NCBI GenBank assembly: GCA_963977495.1
Contig: CAXBOT010000001.1
Location: 1,178,001 to 1,242,000, forward strand
DNA from: UBA1672 sp963977495
GTDB taxonomy: Bacteria; Pseudomonadota; Alphaproteobacteria; Micavibrionales; Micavibrionaceae
Direction: 5' to 3'
Length of the DNA stretch: 64,000 nt
This document shows positions 1-8,389 of this stretch, piece after piece. Within the stretch, counting starts at the first letter, position 1. Every line of letters begins with the position of its first letter. The position numbers were made by a program, and so were the translations under genes. The notes beneath the pieces are model-generated. The model was not told the DNA's origin, ran no database searches, and worked only from the letters and a program-made list of their open reading frames with translations.

Positions 1-21
1 ATCTGTTTCCGTATCACTCAT
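1..21 (-). CDS. fliM: FliM start (partial, runs off window)
   Basis: Seven codons on the minus strand (MSDTETD) start at position 21 and continue off the window edge. The identification rests on context: in alphaproteobacteria the switch protein gene fliM commonly follows fliL, which ends 115 bases upstream in the same direction. Only an A-rich, weak ribosome binding site precedes it. No FliM domain is visible in so few residues, so the call is an inference from gene order. Confidence 0.4.
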
Positions 22-135
22 CTTTATTTTTTCTTTTTATCAAACTGAAAGAACCGACCTTAAATTGCAGTATATATGCTTGATACCACTATACCAGAAG
101 ATCAAAGCAAAAAACATGCCGCTTTATCTAATCCG

Positions 136-774
136 TTATTGAATAAGGATTTCCTGAAATAAAACATCCTTGATTTCTATCGGTTTCACGGCCTGATTAA
201 CACGCCATAACAACTCTATTTTAAGGCGGTAAATTCCGGCAGAACCTTTCAGATCCTTCACATATAACTCACGCAAGTAAATCTGGAACTCACTGATAAC
301 GCGCGGCAAGATGGCTTCGACCTTGTCTTTATCTTTGCTGTTCTTCAATTCAAGAAAGATTTTAAGGCGGAAATTTCTGGGAATACCATCTTCCGATTTT
401 AAATTGACCAACATAGGCGGGACAGCCAAAAATGCAGAGCTTAAACCACCCTCACCGCCTTTTTCACCATGATCACCCCCCTCTGCTGCACCCTCTTCGC
501 CCTCAGCATGCTCTTCATCTTCGACGGGGGTACAGACTTCTTCGCCATGATCATCCGTTACGCATTCCTCTGCCGCTTTCACGCCAAGAACAGAATCCAG
601 CATACCCATAAAATACGCCCCTGCGCCGCCGCCAACAAGTAGAAGAACAGGAACAAGGATCATCAGCAGCTTTTTCTTGCCGCCTTTCTTCCCCTCACCT
701 TCTTCGCCCTCCTCGCCATCTTCGGCGCCTTCAGCGTCCATATCTTCATCAAATTGATCGTCGTCGTTTGCCAT
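136..774 (-). CDS. fliL: flagellar basal body-associated protein FliL
   Basis: This is a 212-residue inner-membrane protein associated with the flagellar motor and stator. It has a very acidic N-terminus (residues 1-30), a Lys/Gly-rich patch, one membrane segment at about residues 34-55 and a periplasmic part. The C-terminal half is the FliL domain: proline-rich strand, then a segment on leucine/lysine-rich strands and helices ending at residue 212. A longer frame begins 75 bases upstream, but the start at 774 has a GGAG ribosome binding site and the usual charged FliL N-terminus. The Glu/His-rich linker (residues about 70-110) is unusually acidic. It is divergent from flgF and probably cotranscribed with fliM. 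Confidence 0.88.
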   Translation of the reverse strand: MANDDDQFDEDMDAEGAEDGEEGEEGEGKKGGKKKLLMILVPVLLLVGGGAGAYFMGMLDSVLGVKAAEECVTDDHGEEVCTPVEDEEHAEGEEGAAEGGDHGEKGGEGGLSSAFLAVPPMLVNLKSEDGIPRNFRLKIFLELKNSKDKDKVEAILPRVISEFQIYLRELYVKDLKGSAGIYRLKIELLWRVNQAVKPIEIKDVLFQEILIQ

Positions 775-1031
775 AGGGCGGCTCCGTATTATGTGCGAAA
801 GTGAGGTTTTTATAAAACACGAGAATAGTCCAGCGTTAGTATAAACCAAAGACGTGCCTGCGTCTAACCATGACCACGAACTATCAACACTGTTTTATGA
901 ATTGGCGACCAGAGGCACTATGGAAAAAAATGCCTGCCTGCCGTAACTTTTATCGTCAACGCCCGCATTCCGCGCCATGCAAACCGCACCAAAAACACAA
1001 CAAGCCATTGAATTAACATATATTTTAAGAC

Positions 1032-1046
1032 TGGCACGATCCCTGC
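1032..1046 (+). promoter_or_regulatory. sigma-54 promoter for flgF operon
   Basis: TGGCACG, four bases, CTGC matches the -24/-12 consensus (TGGCACG-N4-TTGC) with GG and GC in the required spacing. It lies 74 bases before the flgF start. It is the main feature of the 345-base gap between fliL and flgF (775-1119). It would be driven by RpoN with the activator FlbD encoded at 22553. The rest of the gap shows nothing convincing. Confidence 0.8.
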
Positions 1047-1119
1047 ATTGTCGGATGAGAGGATAATTTTATCCGAAACCACAGATGAACGACGCACAGA
1101 CATAAGGGAAGTCGAGACA

Positions 1120-1839
1120 ATGGAAAATAGTATTTATCTGGGATTATCGCGGCAAATGGTGCTCCAAACCAATATGGACATCGTTGCGAATAATATTGCC
1201 AATATGAATACAAGCGGCTTTCGCGGACAAAACCCCCTATTTGAAGAATATATGTCCGATCCACGCGACGCCGATGACCCACTATCCTTTGTGTATGATT
1301 ACGGTCAATACCAAATGACCAAGCAAGGATCAATCGAACAAACCGGCAACCCGTTCAATGTTGCCTTAAACGGCCCCGGATTTATGGGCGTACAAATGCC
1401 CGGCGGCGAAACAGCCTATACACGCGATGGTAACTTTCAAAAACGTGCGGACGGCACGCTCGTCACCTCCTCAGGCTTACCGGTTATGAGCGACGGCGGC
1501 CCGATTGTTATTTCCGACAATGCAACAGAAATTAACATTGATGAAAAAGGTGTGGTGTCCGATCAAAACGGCCCGATAGCCAAGCTGATGGTGGTTGAAT
1601 TTGAAAATGTGCAGGAATTAGAGCCTGCAGGAAACAATTTATACATCTCTAAGGGTAACAGCGCAGCCGCAACAAAAACAAAGGTAGCCCAAGGGTTTTT
1701 AGAGGGATCAAACGTTGAGCCCGTTGTTGAAATGAGCCGCATGATCGAAATTTTACGCGACTTTCAATCCACGCAAAAATTATTGGAGGGCGAGCATGAA
1801 CGCTTGCGCTCTGCCATACAAAAACTGACACAGGTTTAA
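1120..1839 (+). CDS. flgF: flagellar proximal rod protein FlgF
   Basis: This 239-residue rod component is one of the FlgBCFG proteins that form the periplasmic drive shaft. The N-terminus has the rod/hook signature (residues about 10-30, with NNIANMNTSGFRGQ). The C-terminal rod domain includes the VEMSRMIEILRDFQS segment. The start at 1120 is preceded by AAGGGA and gives the normal FlgF N-terminus; a TTG-initiated extension upstream overlaps the sigma-54 promoter and is unlikely. It is the first gene of flgF-flgG-flgA-flgH. Confidence 0.93.
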   Translation: MENSIYLGLSRQMVLQTNMDIVANNIANMNTSGFRGQNPLFEEYMSDPRDADDPLSFVYDYGQYQMTKQGSIEQTGNPFNVALNGPGFMGVQMPGGETAYTRDGNFQKRADGTLVTSSGLPVMSDGGPIVISDNATEINIDEKGVVSDQNGPIAKLMVVEFENVQELEPAGNNLYISKGNSAAATKTKVAQGFLEGSNVEPVVEMSRMIEILRDFQSTQKLLEGEHERLRSAIQKLTQV

Positions 1840-1880
1840 ATCGACAATATTTAAAGATTATAATTTAAGGAGTTAAAACA

Positions 1881-2666
1881 ATGAGATCACTGGATATCGG
1901 CGCAACAGGAATGATGGCACAACAACTGAATGTTGATGTGATATCAAACAACATCGCCAACATGACAACGACGGGCTATAAACGACAACGCGCCGCGTTT
2001 CAGGATCTTTTATATCAGAACATTACGCGCCCCGGCTCGACTTCCTCTGATTCTGGCACAACCGTCCCATCGGGCTTGCAAGTCGGCCTTGGTGTTAAAA
2101 CAGGCGCGGTTTACCGTATGCACAGCCAAGGGACGGTTCAAATCACCGAAAATGATCTTGACCTTGCCATCTTGGGGCGTGGATTTTTTCAAATTGATCT
2201 GCCGGACGGTACAACCGCTTATACGCGTGACGGTACGTTGCAAATCAATGAAAACGGCGAGATTGTAACCGTTCAGGGCTATACAGTCGCCCCAACCGTT
2301 ACAGTTCCCGATAACGCCACCAGCCTCGACATCAACGAAGAAGGCGAAGTCATCGCCACCATTCAGGGGCAAACTGCGGTGCAAAATCTGGGACAGTTCC
2401 AAATGGTTGATTTTGTCAATCCGACAGGGTTAGACGCAATTGGTAACAATATGTATCTGGAGACTGACGCCTCCGGCGCGCCCACAACAGGGATCGCCAA
2501 TCAGGAACAGTTCGGACGCATTCAACAAGGCGCGCTGGAACAATCCAACGTTGATGTGGTTTCGGAAATCACAAAACTCATCTCGGCGCAGCGCGCTTAT
2601 GAAATGAACTCCAACGTCATTTCAACCAGCGATGAGATGCTGCAAACAGTGTCACAGCTTCGATAA
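1881..2666 (+). CDS. flgG: flagellar distal rod protein FlgG
   Basis: This is the 261-residue distal rod protein, of standard length for the family. The N-terminal motif NNIANMTTTGYKRQRA and the C-terminal block with QRAYEMNSNVISTSDEM are diagnostic. An AAGGAG ribosome binding site lies 8 bases before the ATG. It follows flgF by 41 bases and is in the operon driven by the sigma-54 promoter at 1032. Nothing is unusual. Confidence 0.95.
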   Translation: MRSLDIGATGMMAQQLNVDVISNNIANMTTTGYKRQRAAFQDLLYQNITRPGSTSSDSGTTVPSGLQVGLGVKTGAVYRMHSQGTVQITENDLDLAILGRGFFQIDLPDGTTAYTRDGTLQINENGEIVTVQGYTVAPTVTVPDNATSLDINEEGEVIATIQGQTAVQNLGQFQMVDFVNPTGLDAIGNNMYLETDASGAPTTGIANQEQFGRIQQGALEQSNVDVVSEITKLISAQRAYEMNSNVISTSDEMLQTVSQLR

Positions 2667-2696
2667 GCGGTGATCCGTATTTTTAAAGGACGAAAC

Positions 2697-3647
2697 ATGA
2701 TGGATATGAAACAACAACAAAAGATACGCGCTACGTTTTGGATGACGGTGCTCTTTTCCATGCTGTTCCTGACGCCATCCTATGCGATGGGGATCAAGGA
2801 AAACAGCGTCATCACAGACAACACCATTAAACTCGGTGATATTTTCTATGGCCTGACGCGCGATGAAGATCGCGTGCTGGGCAATGCCCCGCTTCCGGGT
2901 AAAGATATGGTATTGAGCGCCCGCACCTTGCTGCGAATTGCCACGGCGCTTGATTTACCATGGCGCCCCTCCAGCCATACCGATCAGGTGGTCTTGCGCC
3001 GTGATGCCACGGTGATCGGCTATGATAAAATTGAAGAAGCACTGCAAACTGCGCTCTATGATGAAGGTGTTTATGGCGATTATGAATTGTCGATCCCCGC
3101 GCAATACCAGCAAATCATCCTGCCTGCAGAGCAACCTGAAAAATTCGTGGTCACACGCGTCAATGTAGATTCAGACCGCAAAAGCTTTAACGTTACAATT
3201 GCCGCACCCTCAGCGCAAAACCCCATTCAAACCATGCAAATCAAGGGGCAAATCCATCCGGTTATTCACGTCCCTGTTTTGGTGGAAAACATCGAACATG
3301 GTCGCTTGATCCAAGAGGGTGACATCAAAATGATAAGCATCAGAGAGCGCGACTTTTCAAAAGACATGATTGTTGATACCGACACACTCCTTGGCATGAC
3401 GGCGCGCCGTATACTTATTGCGGGACGCCCTGTGAAAACCGTGGACATTATTGCCCCGCAAATCGTCGCACGCGGACAACTGATCACCCTTTCCCTACAA
3501 AACGGCACTATGAATATTTCAACACAAGTCAAAGCGCTGGAAAACGGTGCAAAAGGTGACATTATTCGTGTTGTTAATGCGTCCAGCAACCAAACATTAC
3601 AGGCCCTTGTCACTGGTGACAGTCAGGTCAGTATTGTGGCTAACTAA
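2697..3647 (+). CDS. flgA: flagellar P-ring assembly chaperone FlgA
   Basis: This periplasmic chaperone of about 316 residues is needed for P-ring polymerisation by FlgI. It has a Sec signal peptide (hydrophobic stretch in the first 30 residues, ending near SYAMG), a central variable domain and a C-terminal SAF-type domain. The C-terminal part shows the usual RPVKTVDI and RGQLITLSLQNG segments. The start at 2697 has AAAGGA six bases upstream; a GTG 27 bases earlier lies too close to the flgG stop to have its own site. Third gene of the flgF operon. Confidence 0.9.
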   Translation: MMDMKQQQKIRATFWMTVLFSMLFLTPSYAMGIKENSVITDNTIKLGDIFYGLTRDEDRVLGNAPLPGKDMVLSARTLLRIATALDLPWRPSSHTDQVVLRRDATVIGYDKIEEALQTALYDEGVYGDYELSIPAQYQQIILPAEQPEKFVVTRVNVDSDRKSFNVTIAAPSAQNPIQTMQIKGQIHPVIHVPVLVENIEHGRLIQEGDIKMISIRERDFSKDMIVDTDTLLGMTARRILIAGRPVKTVDIIAPQIVARGQLITLSLQNGTMNISTQVKALENGAKGDIIRVVNASSNQTLQALVTGDSQVSIVAN

Positions 3648-3666
3648 ATAATATGAGGATTATCTG

Positions 3667-4422
3667 ATGCGTAAACTTGAATATTTAAAATTATCCGCCA
3701 TCGGACTTTTGGGCTGCTCCATGCTAGGGGGGTGTGCCACTGCCGATAAAATTGCCAATATCGGCAAAGCGCCCGCTATGTCGCATATTGCCAACCCTAT
3801 GACGAACCCGAACTATCAGCCGGTCAGTCTGCCCATGCCCACGCAACAAAACATAACGCCGCAGAAAAACTCTCTGTGGCAAAGTGATCGCGTTACCTTT
3901 TTCAAGGATCAACGCGCCAGCAATATCGGGGACATCATCACCGTTACCATTGATATAAAAGACGAGGCCACACTGGAAAATGACACCACAAAATCAAGAT
4001 CTTCGGATGAATCAGCAGGAATGGGCAGTTTGCTCGGCCTGGAGGGATCATTAAGCCGCATCCTTCCTGAAGCCGTCGACAATAACAGTCTGGCTGATTT
4101 TGGCTCTAACTCCTCACATACAGGGTCAGGCAGCGTTGAAAGAGATGAGGAAGTCAAACTCAGACTAGCCGCCCTAATCACACAAATTCTTCCCAATGGC
4201 AACATGGTCATTCACGGCAATCAAGAGGTCTTGGTCAATTTCGAAAAACGCATCTTGCAAATTGACGGCGTGATTAGACCTGAAGATATCTCAACAGATA
4301 ACACCGTATCCTATGATCAAATTGCAGAAGCGCGCATCGTTTATGGCGGCGAAGGCCAAATTACCGATGTTCAGCAACCGCGCTACGGTCAACAGCTTTA
4401 TGATGTCATCTTCCCATTCTAA
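3667..4422 (+). CDS. flgH: flagellar L-ring lipoprotein FlgH
   Basis: This 251-residue outer-membrane lipoprotein forms the L ring. The signal peptide ends in a lipobox (LGGC, Cys23), so mature acylation at that Cys is expected. The family blocks LWQSDRVTFFKDQRASNIGD and the C-terminal GNQEVLVNFEKR ... GVIRPEDI are present. A GAGGA-type site precedes the ATG. It closes the flgF-flgG-flgA-flgH run; the next gene appears to have its own promoter. Confidence 0.95.
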   Translation: MRKLEYLKLSAIGLLGCSMLGGCATADKIANIGKAPAMSHIANPMTNPNYQPVSLPMPTQQNITPQKNSLWQSDRVTFFKDQRASNIGDIITVTIDIKDEATLENDTTKSRSSDESAGMGSLLGLEGSLSRILPEAVDNNSLADFGSNSSHTGSGSVERDEEVKLRLAALITQILPNGNMVIHGNQEVLVNFEKRILQIDGVIRPEDISTDNTVSYDQIAEARIVYGGEGQITDVQQPRYGQQLYDVIFPF

Positions 4423-4457
4423 TGGGACAATATCCGCCGCGCCAATGCTGTATTTAA

Positions 4458-4487
4458 TTGCACATTTAAGTGTCTGGCATGTATAAT
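4458..4487 (+). promoter_or_regulatory. sigma-70-type promoter, probable leaderless start
   Basis: TTGCAC (4458-4463), an 18-base spacer and a perfect TATAAT (4482-4487). The next ATG (4494) lies six bases after the -10 box, where transcription should begin. The transcript would thus start at or next to the start codon. Confidence 0.6.
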
Positions 4488-4493
4488 TCATAC

Positions 4494-4904
4494 ATGGCTG
4501 ATCAAGATGTTATCGAACAACCCCAAACACCCGAGACAGAGGCAAGTAAGTCTCTGATCCTGTCTGTGGCCAGTGCGGTTTACAATGAGGATAAACAGCT
4601 TGCCAGTATCAAGCTCACCAGTGCATTCCAAAAAAGTCAGGTGATTATGGCCCATGACGGAAAAGATATTACACTAACCTACCAAGATCATGTGGTTACG
4701 AACCCCGAAGATTGCCCGAAGATAGAAATATTTCCGGAGAATGTCGGTCGGGATATCAGTCTTTTTGGAAACTCCGTGACCCTTGATGTTTCAAAAATAA
4801 CCCCTGATCAGGCCGACTTGATTGATAATGCCCAATGTTTCAGGGTTGATACGCAAACTGTCAAACAAATGATTGATCCGTCATGGTCTATGCCAAAAAT
4901 ATAA
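4494..4904 (+). CDS. conserved-looking hypothetical protein, 136 residues
   Basis: I do not recognise this protein. It is soluble, with no signal peptide or membrane segment, an acidic N-terminus (MADQDVIEQ) and alternating hydrophobic residues suggesting a mostly beta fold. Two cysteines are present, in NPEDCPKIE and NAQCFRVD. The start at 4494 was chosen because a promoter ends six bases upstream and no ribosome binding site exists for any candidate start; in-frame ATG 4479 and GTG 4470 fall inside the promoter. It sits between flgH and the convergent dksA, in the flagellar cluster, but no link to motility can be read from the sequence. Confidence 0.6.
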   Translation: MADQDVIEQPQTPETEASKSLILSVASAVYNEDKQLASIKLTSAFQKSQVIMAHDGKDITLTYQDHVVTNPEDCPKIEIFPENVGRDISLFGNSVTLDVSKITPDQADLIDNAQCFRVDTQTVKQMIDPSWSMPKI

Positions 4905-4914
4905 CCACAAAAAA

Positions 4915-4937
4915 ATAAGGGCTAAACAAGCCCTTAT
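4915..4937 (-). terminator. rho-independent terminator of dksA
   Basis: A nine-pair perfect stem (ATAAGGGCT / AGCCCTTAT) with a five-base loop. On the minus strand it is followed by a run of seven T, which is the classical form. It lies between the convergent stop codons of the orphan gene (4904) and dksA (4969), and may also slow transcription from the plus side. Confidence 0.8.
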
Positions 4938-4968
4938 ATAATGTCTTTAATGTATCACTTGAGATAAA

Positions 4969-5403
4969 TCAGTTATCGCGCTGTGTTTTTTCCATACGCT
5001 CATGACGTTCCTGCGCATCCAAGCTCAATGTCGCAATCGGGCGTGCCTTCAAACGCGCAACACCGATTGGCTCGCCTGTTTCTTCACAGTAGCCATATTC
5101 ATCTTCTTCGATTTTACGCAGCGTGCTGTTGATCTTTGAGATCAATTTACGCTCACGATCACGTGTGCGCAGTTCAAGCGCATGATCAGTCTCCGCAGAG
5201 GCACGATCCGCCAAGTCAGGTTTCTGCAATTCTGTTCCCTGCAATGTGTCATGAATGGTTGCTTCTGATTCTCTCAACAACTCCTCGCGCCAAGCAACAA
5301 GCTGTCTGCGGAAATATTCCTTCATGTTGGAGTTCATAAACTCCCCGTTATCACTTTCAGGATTATAATCAGGAGGAAGCGTTACGCTATTGGGTGTTGC
5401 CAT
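4969..5403 (-). CDS. dksA: RNA polymerase-binding transcription factor DksA
   Basis: This 144-residue coiled-coil protein binds the secondary channel of RNA polymerase and potentiates ppGpp control. The coiled-coil tip motif D-x-x-D-x-A is present (DLADRA, residues 63-68). The zinc-finger region keeps only one cysteine (Cys106 in YGYCEETGEP) and has no second, third or fourth Cys, so it probably does not bind zinc in the usual four-Cys way. Loss of finger cysteines is known in alphaproteobacterial DksA. It is monocistronic, with its own promoter (5461-5489) and terminator. Confidence 0.93.
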   Translation of the reverse strand: MATPNSVTLPPDYNPESDNGEFMNSNMKEYFRRQLVAWREELLRESEATIHDTLQGTELQKPDLADRASAETDHALELRTRDRERKLISKINSTLRKIEEDEYGYCEETGEPIGVARLKARPIATLSLDAQERHERMEKTQRDN

Positions 5404-5460
5404 ATTTCATTGTCCTTATAGTCTTCAAATATAAACGCCATAAATTTAAAAAGATCAGAG

Positions 5461-5489
5461 AATATAGGTCTGTTTGACTTTAAAGACAA
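5461..5489 (-). promoter_or_regulatory. sigma-70-type promoter for dksA
   Basis: On the minus strand TTGTCT, 17 bases, TATATT, ending 58 bases before the dksA start. Spacing and -10 box are good; the -35 box matches four of six consensus bases. No other candidate is visible in the gap between fliX and dksA. Confidence 0.5.
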
Positions 5490-5534
5490 GGAAATTAACG
5501 CCCATTTTCATATGCGATGTCTAAAATAGCGCTG

Positions 5535-5978
5535 TTATTGCGATGCCTGATCCAGTGCCACGCGCATTTTTGCGAGCTCAACTTGTGCGCGTAAATCAAT
5601 TTCATCCATAACCGATGTCAGTTTAGGGTCATCGATTTTATCACGGTGCGAGGCCACCACATCGGCAACATCGATCATATGCCCGACGGTTAATTCCCCG
5701 CAGAGCATCTTGATGCGGATCTGCTCCAAATTCTCTAAAATTGTATCCGCGCGCATATGCGCCTTTTTCTTGGCGGCCTTCTGCGTTGGGTCTTCAACCT
5801 CCTGCACCGCCAAAAGCACATCAAGCTGCGCAATGGATTGCGTCGCCGACGCGCCTGTTGCCTGGGCGGTTCCGCCCGTAACGTACTGGCTGAAATCAAC
5901 GGTATTTTCGCCTTGAGAAGACGACGAACGTTTGCTCTTTGATGTTGAATTCGGCCCTTTTGTTCCACCGACTTTCAT
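5535..5978 (-). CDS. fliX: flagellar assembly regulator FliX
   Basis: This 147-residue protein matches alphaproteobacterial FliX, which couples early basal-body assembly to activation of the sigma-54 activator FlbD. It begins MKVGG and has a Ser/Gly/Thr-rich disordered N-terminal third, followed by a helical domain (about 48-147) with the block MLCGELTVGHMIDVADVV. It is divergent from flgI, the arrangement known in Caulobacter, and FlbD is encoded at 22553. A GAGG ribosome binding site precedes the ATG. Confidence 0.88.
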   Translation of the reverse strand: MKVGGTKGPNSTSKSKRSSSSQGENTVDFSQYVTGGTAQATGASATQSIAQLDVLLAVQEVEDPTQKAAKKKAHMRADTILENLEQIRIKMLCGELTVGHMIDVADVVASHRDKIDDPKLTSVMDEIDLRAQVELAKMRVALDQASQ

Positions 5979-6333
5979 AAGCGCACCTCTTTTTTCCGTA
6001 TGTATCTATAAGTATACATGAAACGCACCGCGCCATGTATGTATTAATTTAAATTTACGCAGGGCAAAAACTTTTATCAAGTCGGTAAGAATTGCCTATC
6101 TGCACCCCGCCAAAAACGCACATTGTACCATTTTGCCTGCTGCAGGCGCGGTGATTACCCCTGCTGTTTTATTCAAATGCCCTGAAATCAACGATTCTTG
6201 AAACTGGCACGACTTTCGCAAAGACAGTTCTGTAGGATTTTTCTTAAACATCCTCACAAAGCGTAAAAGTAGAGAAGTTAAAAAAGAGCGTAACCGCCCT
6301 TAACAAGGCGGAAAACAAGGAAACAAGGCAGAT
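5979..6333 (+). other. fliX-flgI divergent intergenic region
   Basis: This 355-base non-coding stretch holds the sigma-54 promoter for flgI at 6205-6219. Between it and flgI is a small inverted repeat (CCGCC ... GGCGG, 6294-6313) in the expected 5' leader. On the minus side TATACT (near 6020) could be a -10 box for fliX but has no good -35. I see no open frame with coding character. Confidence 0.6.
6205..6219 (+). promoter_or_regulatory. sigma-54 promoter for flgI operon
   Basis: TGGCACG, four bases, TCGC, followed by A. The -24 element is perfect and the -12 element differs at one non-critical base; GG-N10-GC spacing is kept. It lies 115 bases before flgI and would serve flgI, flgJ and the following FlgN-like genes. 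Confidence 0.75.
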
Positions 6334-7518
6334 ATGCTAAAGTGTAGAACACATAATAATAAAGCAAACACTTCGGTTGTCATCCGGTTGTCACAAGTGG
6401 GTACCGTTAGGGTATTTGTGACAATCGGACTCTGCTTGTTTTTCCTTATACAGACAATAAGCATCGCCGATGCCAAAACATCACGCATCAAAGATATCAT
6501 TGATATTGAAGGCGTGCGCGAAAACCAACTGGTCGGATATGGTCTGGTTGTTGGTTTAAACGGCACAGGCGACGGGTTAAACAATTCCCCCTTCACAGAA
6601 CAAAGCTTGATTGCCATGCTGGAACGGCTTGGCGTAAATATCCGTGGAGAAAATCTGAATACAGGTAACGTAGCCGCCGTTATGGTCACATCCACCCTGC
6701 CCCCCTTCACTAATCAAGGGTCAAAAATTGATGTCAGTGTTTCGGCCTTTGGTGATGCCAGTTCCCTGCAAGGCGGTACATTGCTTGTCACGCCATTGAT
6801 TGCCGCAGATGGCGAGGTTTATGCCGTTGCCCAAGGTGAGGTCAATATTGCCGGATTTTCCGTAGAAGGCGACGCAGCCTCTATCACACAAAATATCCCA
6901 ACCGCCGGACGTATTCCTAACGGCGCGATTGTTGAACGCGAGATTGACTTCCAACTCGAAGAATTACAACAGGTGCGCCTTGCCCTAAGAAATCCCGACT
7001 TCACAACATCAAGACGCATCGCACAGGCTATTAACGGCTTTACCAATGCCCGCTTGGCGAAAGCAGAAAACTCTGCCAGCGTTATGCTCCGCAAGCCCAA
7101 TAATTATGACGGTACGATTGTCGATCTGATTACAGATATTGAACAACTACCCATTCAACCCGATCAACCTGCACGCGTCGTGATCAGCGAACGCTCTGGT
7201 GTGATTGTTATGGGCGCCGATGTACGGGTCAGCAGCGTTGCTATCGCTCAAGGGAATTTGACGCTGAAGATCAACGAAACGCCACAAGTATCACAAGCCA
7301 ACCCCTTCGCCGACCAAGGTGAAACGGTCATTGTCCCGCGCACCGACGTCTCAGCAAGTTCACAGGATGCAAAACTTGCCGTCCTTGATAGCGGCGTCAC
7401 CTTGCAGGAACTTGTGACAGGCCTGAACCAACTGGGCATCAAGCCACGCGACATTATTACCATTCTTCAAGCCATCAAAGCCGCCGGTGCTTTGCAAGCT
7501 GAAATCGAGGTGATGTAA
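6334..7518 (+). CDS. flgI: flagellar P-ring protein FlgI
   Basis: This periplasmic P-ring subunit forms the bushing in the peptidoglycan layer. It has 394 residues including a long N-terminal signal sequence (hydrophobic core about 27-43, ending near IADAK). The FlgI hallmark KDIIDIEGVRENQLVGYGLV opens the mature part and VTLQELVTGLNQLGIKPRD lies near the C-terminus. Length is normal. AAGG precedes the ATG. Its stop overlaps the flgJ start (TAATG). Confidence 0.95.
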   Translation: MLKCRTHNNKANTSVVIRLSQVGTVRVFVTIGLCLFFLIQTISIADAKTSRIKDIIDIEGVRENQLVGYGLVVGLNGTGDGLNNSPFTEQSLIAMLERLGVNIRGENLNTGNVAAVMVTSTLPPFTNQGSKIDVSVSAFGDASSLQGGTLLVTPLIAADGEVYAVAQGEVNIAGFSVEGDAASITQNIPTAGRIPNGAIVEREIDFQLEELQQVRLALRNPDFTTSRRIAQAINGFTNARLAKAENSASVMLRKPNNYDGTIVDLITDIEQLPIQPDQPARVVISERSGVIVMGADVRVSSVAIAQGNLTLKINETPQVSQANPFADQGETVIVPRTDVSASSQDAKLAVLDSGVTLQELVTGLNQLGIKPRDIITILQAIKAAGALQAEIEVM

Positions 7519-7934
7519 TGCAAATGCTCTCACCCGAAACCGCCATGAACCTGATGCAGCACACCCAGATCAAAGATCCGTCCAGCGCGGCCATCAAAGG
7601 CAAGCAAAGCATGGAAGATGTTGCCCGTGACTTCGAAGCCGTTTTTATCGGTGAGATGATCAAGCCAATGTTCGAGGGGCTGGAAACCGACCCCATATTT
7701 GGCGGCGGCAAAGGCGAAGAAATTTTCAAAGGCATGATGTTGCAGGAATACGGCAAAAACATCGCCGATAAAGATATGACAGGCATTCAAACACAGGTGA
7801 TGCACAAATTGATTCAAATGCAGGCCGAACAAACGGCACAAAAAGAATCCACCGCAACGCCGCAATCAAATGCCGTTATTGACGCAGAGTTTACCGAAAC
7901 GTTAGGGACAGAAAAAGGGAGCACACCACAATGA
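7518..7934 (+). CDS. flgJ: rod-binding protein FlgJ/CheL (N-terminal domain only)
   Basis: This 138-residue protein consists of the rod-binding domain alone (VARDFEAVFIGEMIKPMFEG, then a Gly-rich turn and FKGMMLQEYGKNIAD). It lacks the C-terminal muramidase domain of enterobacterial FlgJ. Alphaproteobacteria usually carry this short form, sometimes named CheL, with wall hydrolysis supplied by another protein. It overlaps flgI by one base and the next gene by four, indicating translational coupling. Confidence 0.88.
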   Translation: MQMLSPETAMNLMQHTQIKDPSSAAIKGKQSMEDVARDFEAVFIGEMIKPMFEGLETDPIFGGGKGEEIFKGMMLQEYGKNIADKDMTGIQTQVMHKLIQMQAEQTAQKESTATPQSNAVIDAEFTETLGTEKGSTPQ

Positions 7935-8389
7935 GCACACGCACAAACAAAGAGCAGCAAAAACAACCCAAATCAATTTTGGCGAAAGATGTAAATCAGG
8001 CTGTTCGTCAGTTGATTGCCATCAGTCAGGATTTAATCCGCTTTGCTGACACAGAAGCACAAGCATTGGTGACACTCGACCACATGAAGTTTGCCTTCGC
8101 CCAGCGTGATAAAGAGCTGATGTCCGAACATTATGCCCTCGCCTCCGAAGAATTCCGCGAGCGTCTTGGCGCATTCCGTATGGCTGATAAAAACCTGATT
8201 GCCCACCTCAACACGCTACAAAACGAGTTGAAGGAAAAGACCGAGCATAACAACGTCATGATTGACCAAATCAAGACAAAAGCCGCCGCCAACACACAGG
8301 CAACTCTCTTCACAGTCCAACAAATGGGACAGCGCGTTTACTTTGGCGATCAAGACAGAGCCGGCGCACAGGAAAGGAAAGAAGCATGA
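7931..8389 (+). CDS. FlgN/FlbY-like flagellar protein
   Basis: This 152-residue, mostly helical, hydrophilic protein has predicted coiled coil in residues about 20-125 and no membrane segment. In Caulobacter the gene after flgI and the flgJ homologue is flbY, and the general build resembles FlgN-type export chaperones for hook-filament junction proteins. Both its start and stop overlap the neighbours by four bases, so it is tightly coupled to flgJ and to the next gene. Assignment is mainly by position and helix content. Confidence 0.6.
   Translation: MSTRTNKEQQKQPKSILAKDVNQAVRQLIAISQDLIRFADTEAQALVTLDHMKFAFAQRDKELMSEHYALASEEFRERLGAFRMADKNLIAHLNTLQNELKEKTEHNNVMIDQIKTKAAANTQATLFTVQQMGQRVYFGDQDRAGAQERKEA

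Noticed and set aside
850..865. Sigma-54-like element on the minus strand before fliL
   Set aside because: The -24 part (GGCACG) is good, but the -12 GC is not present at the required spacing.
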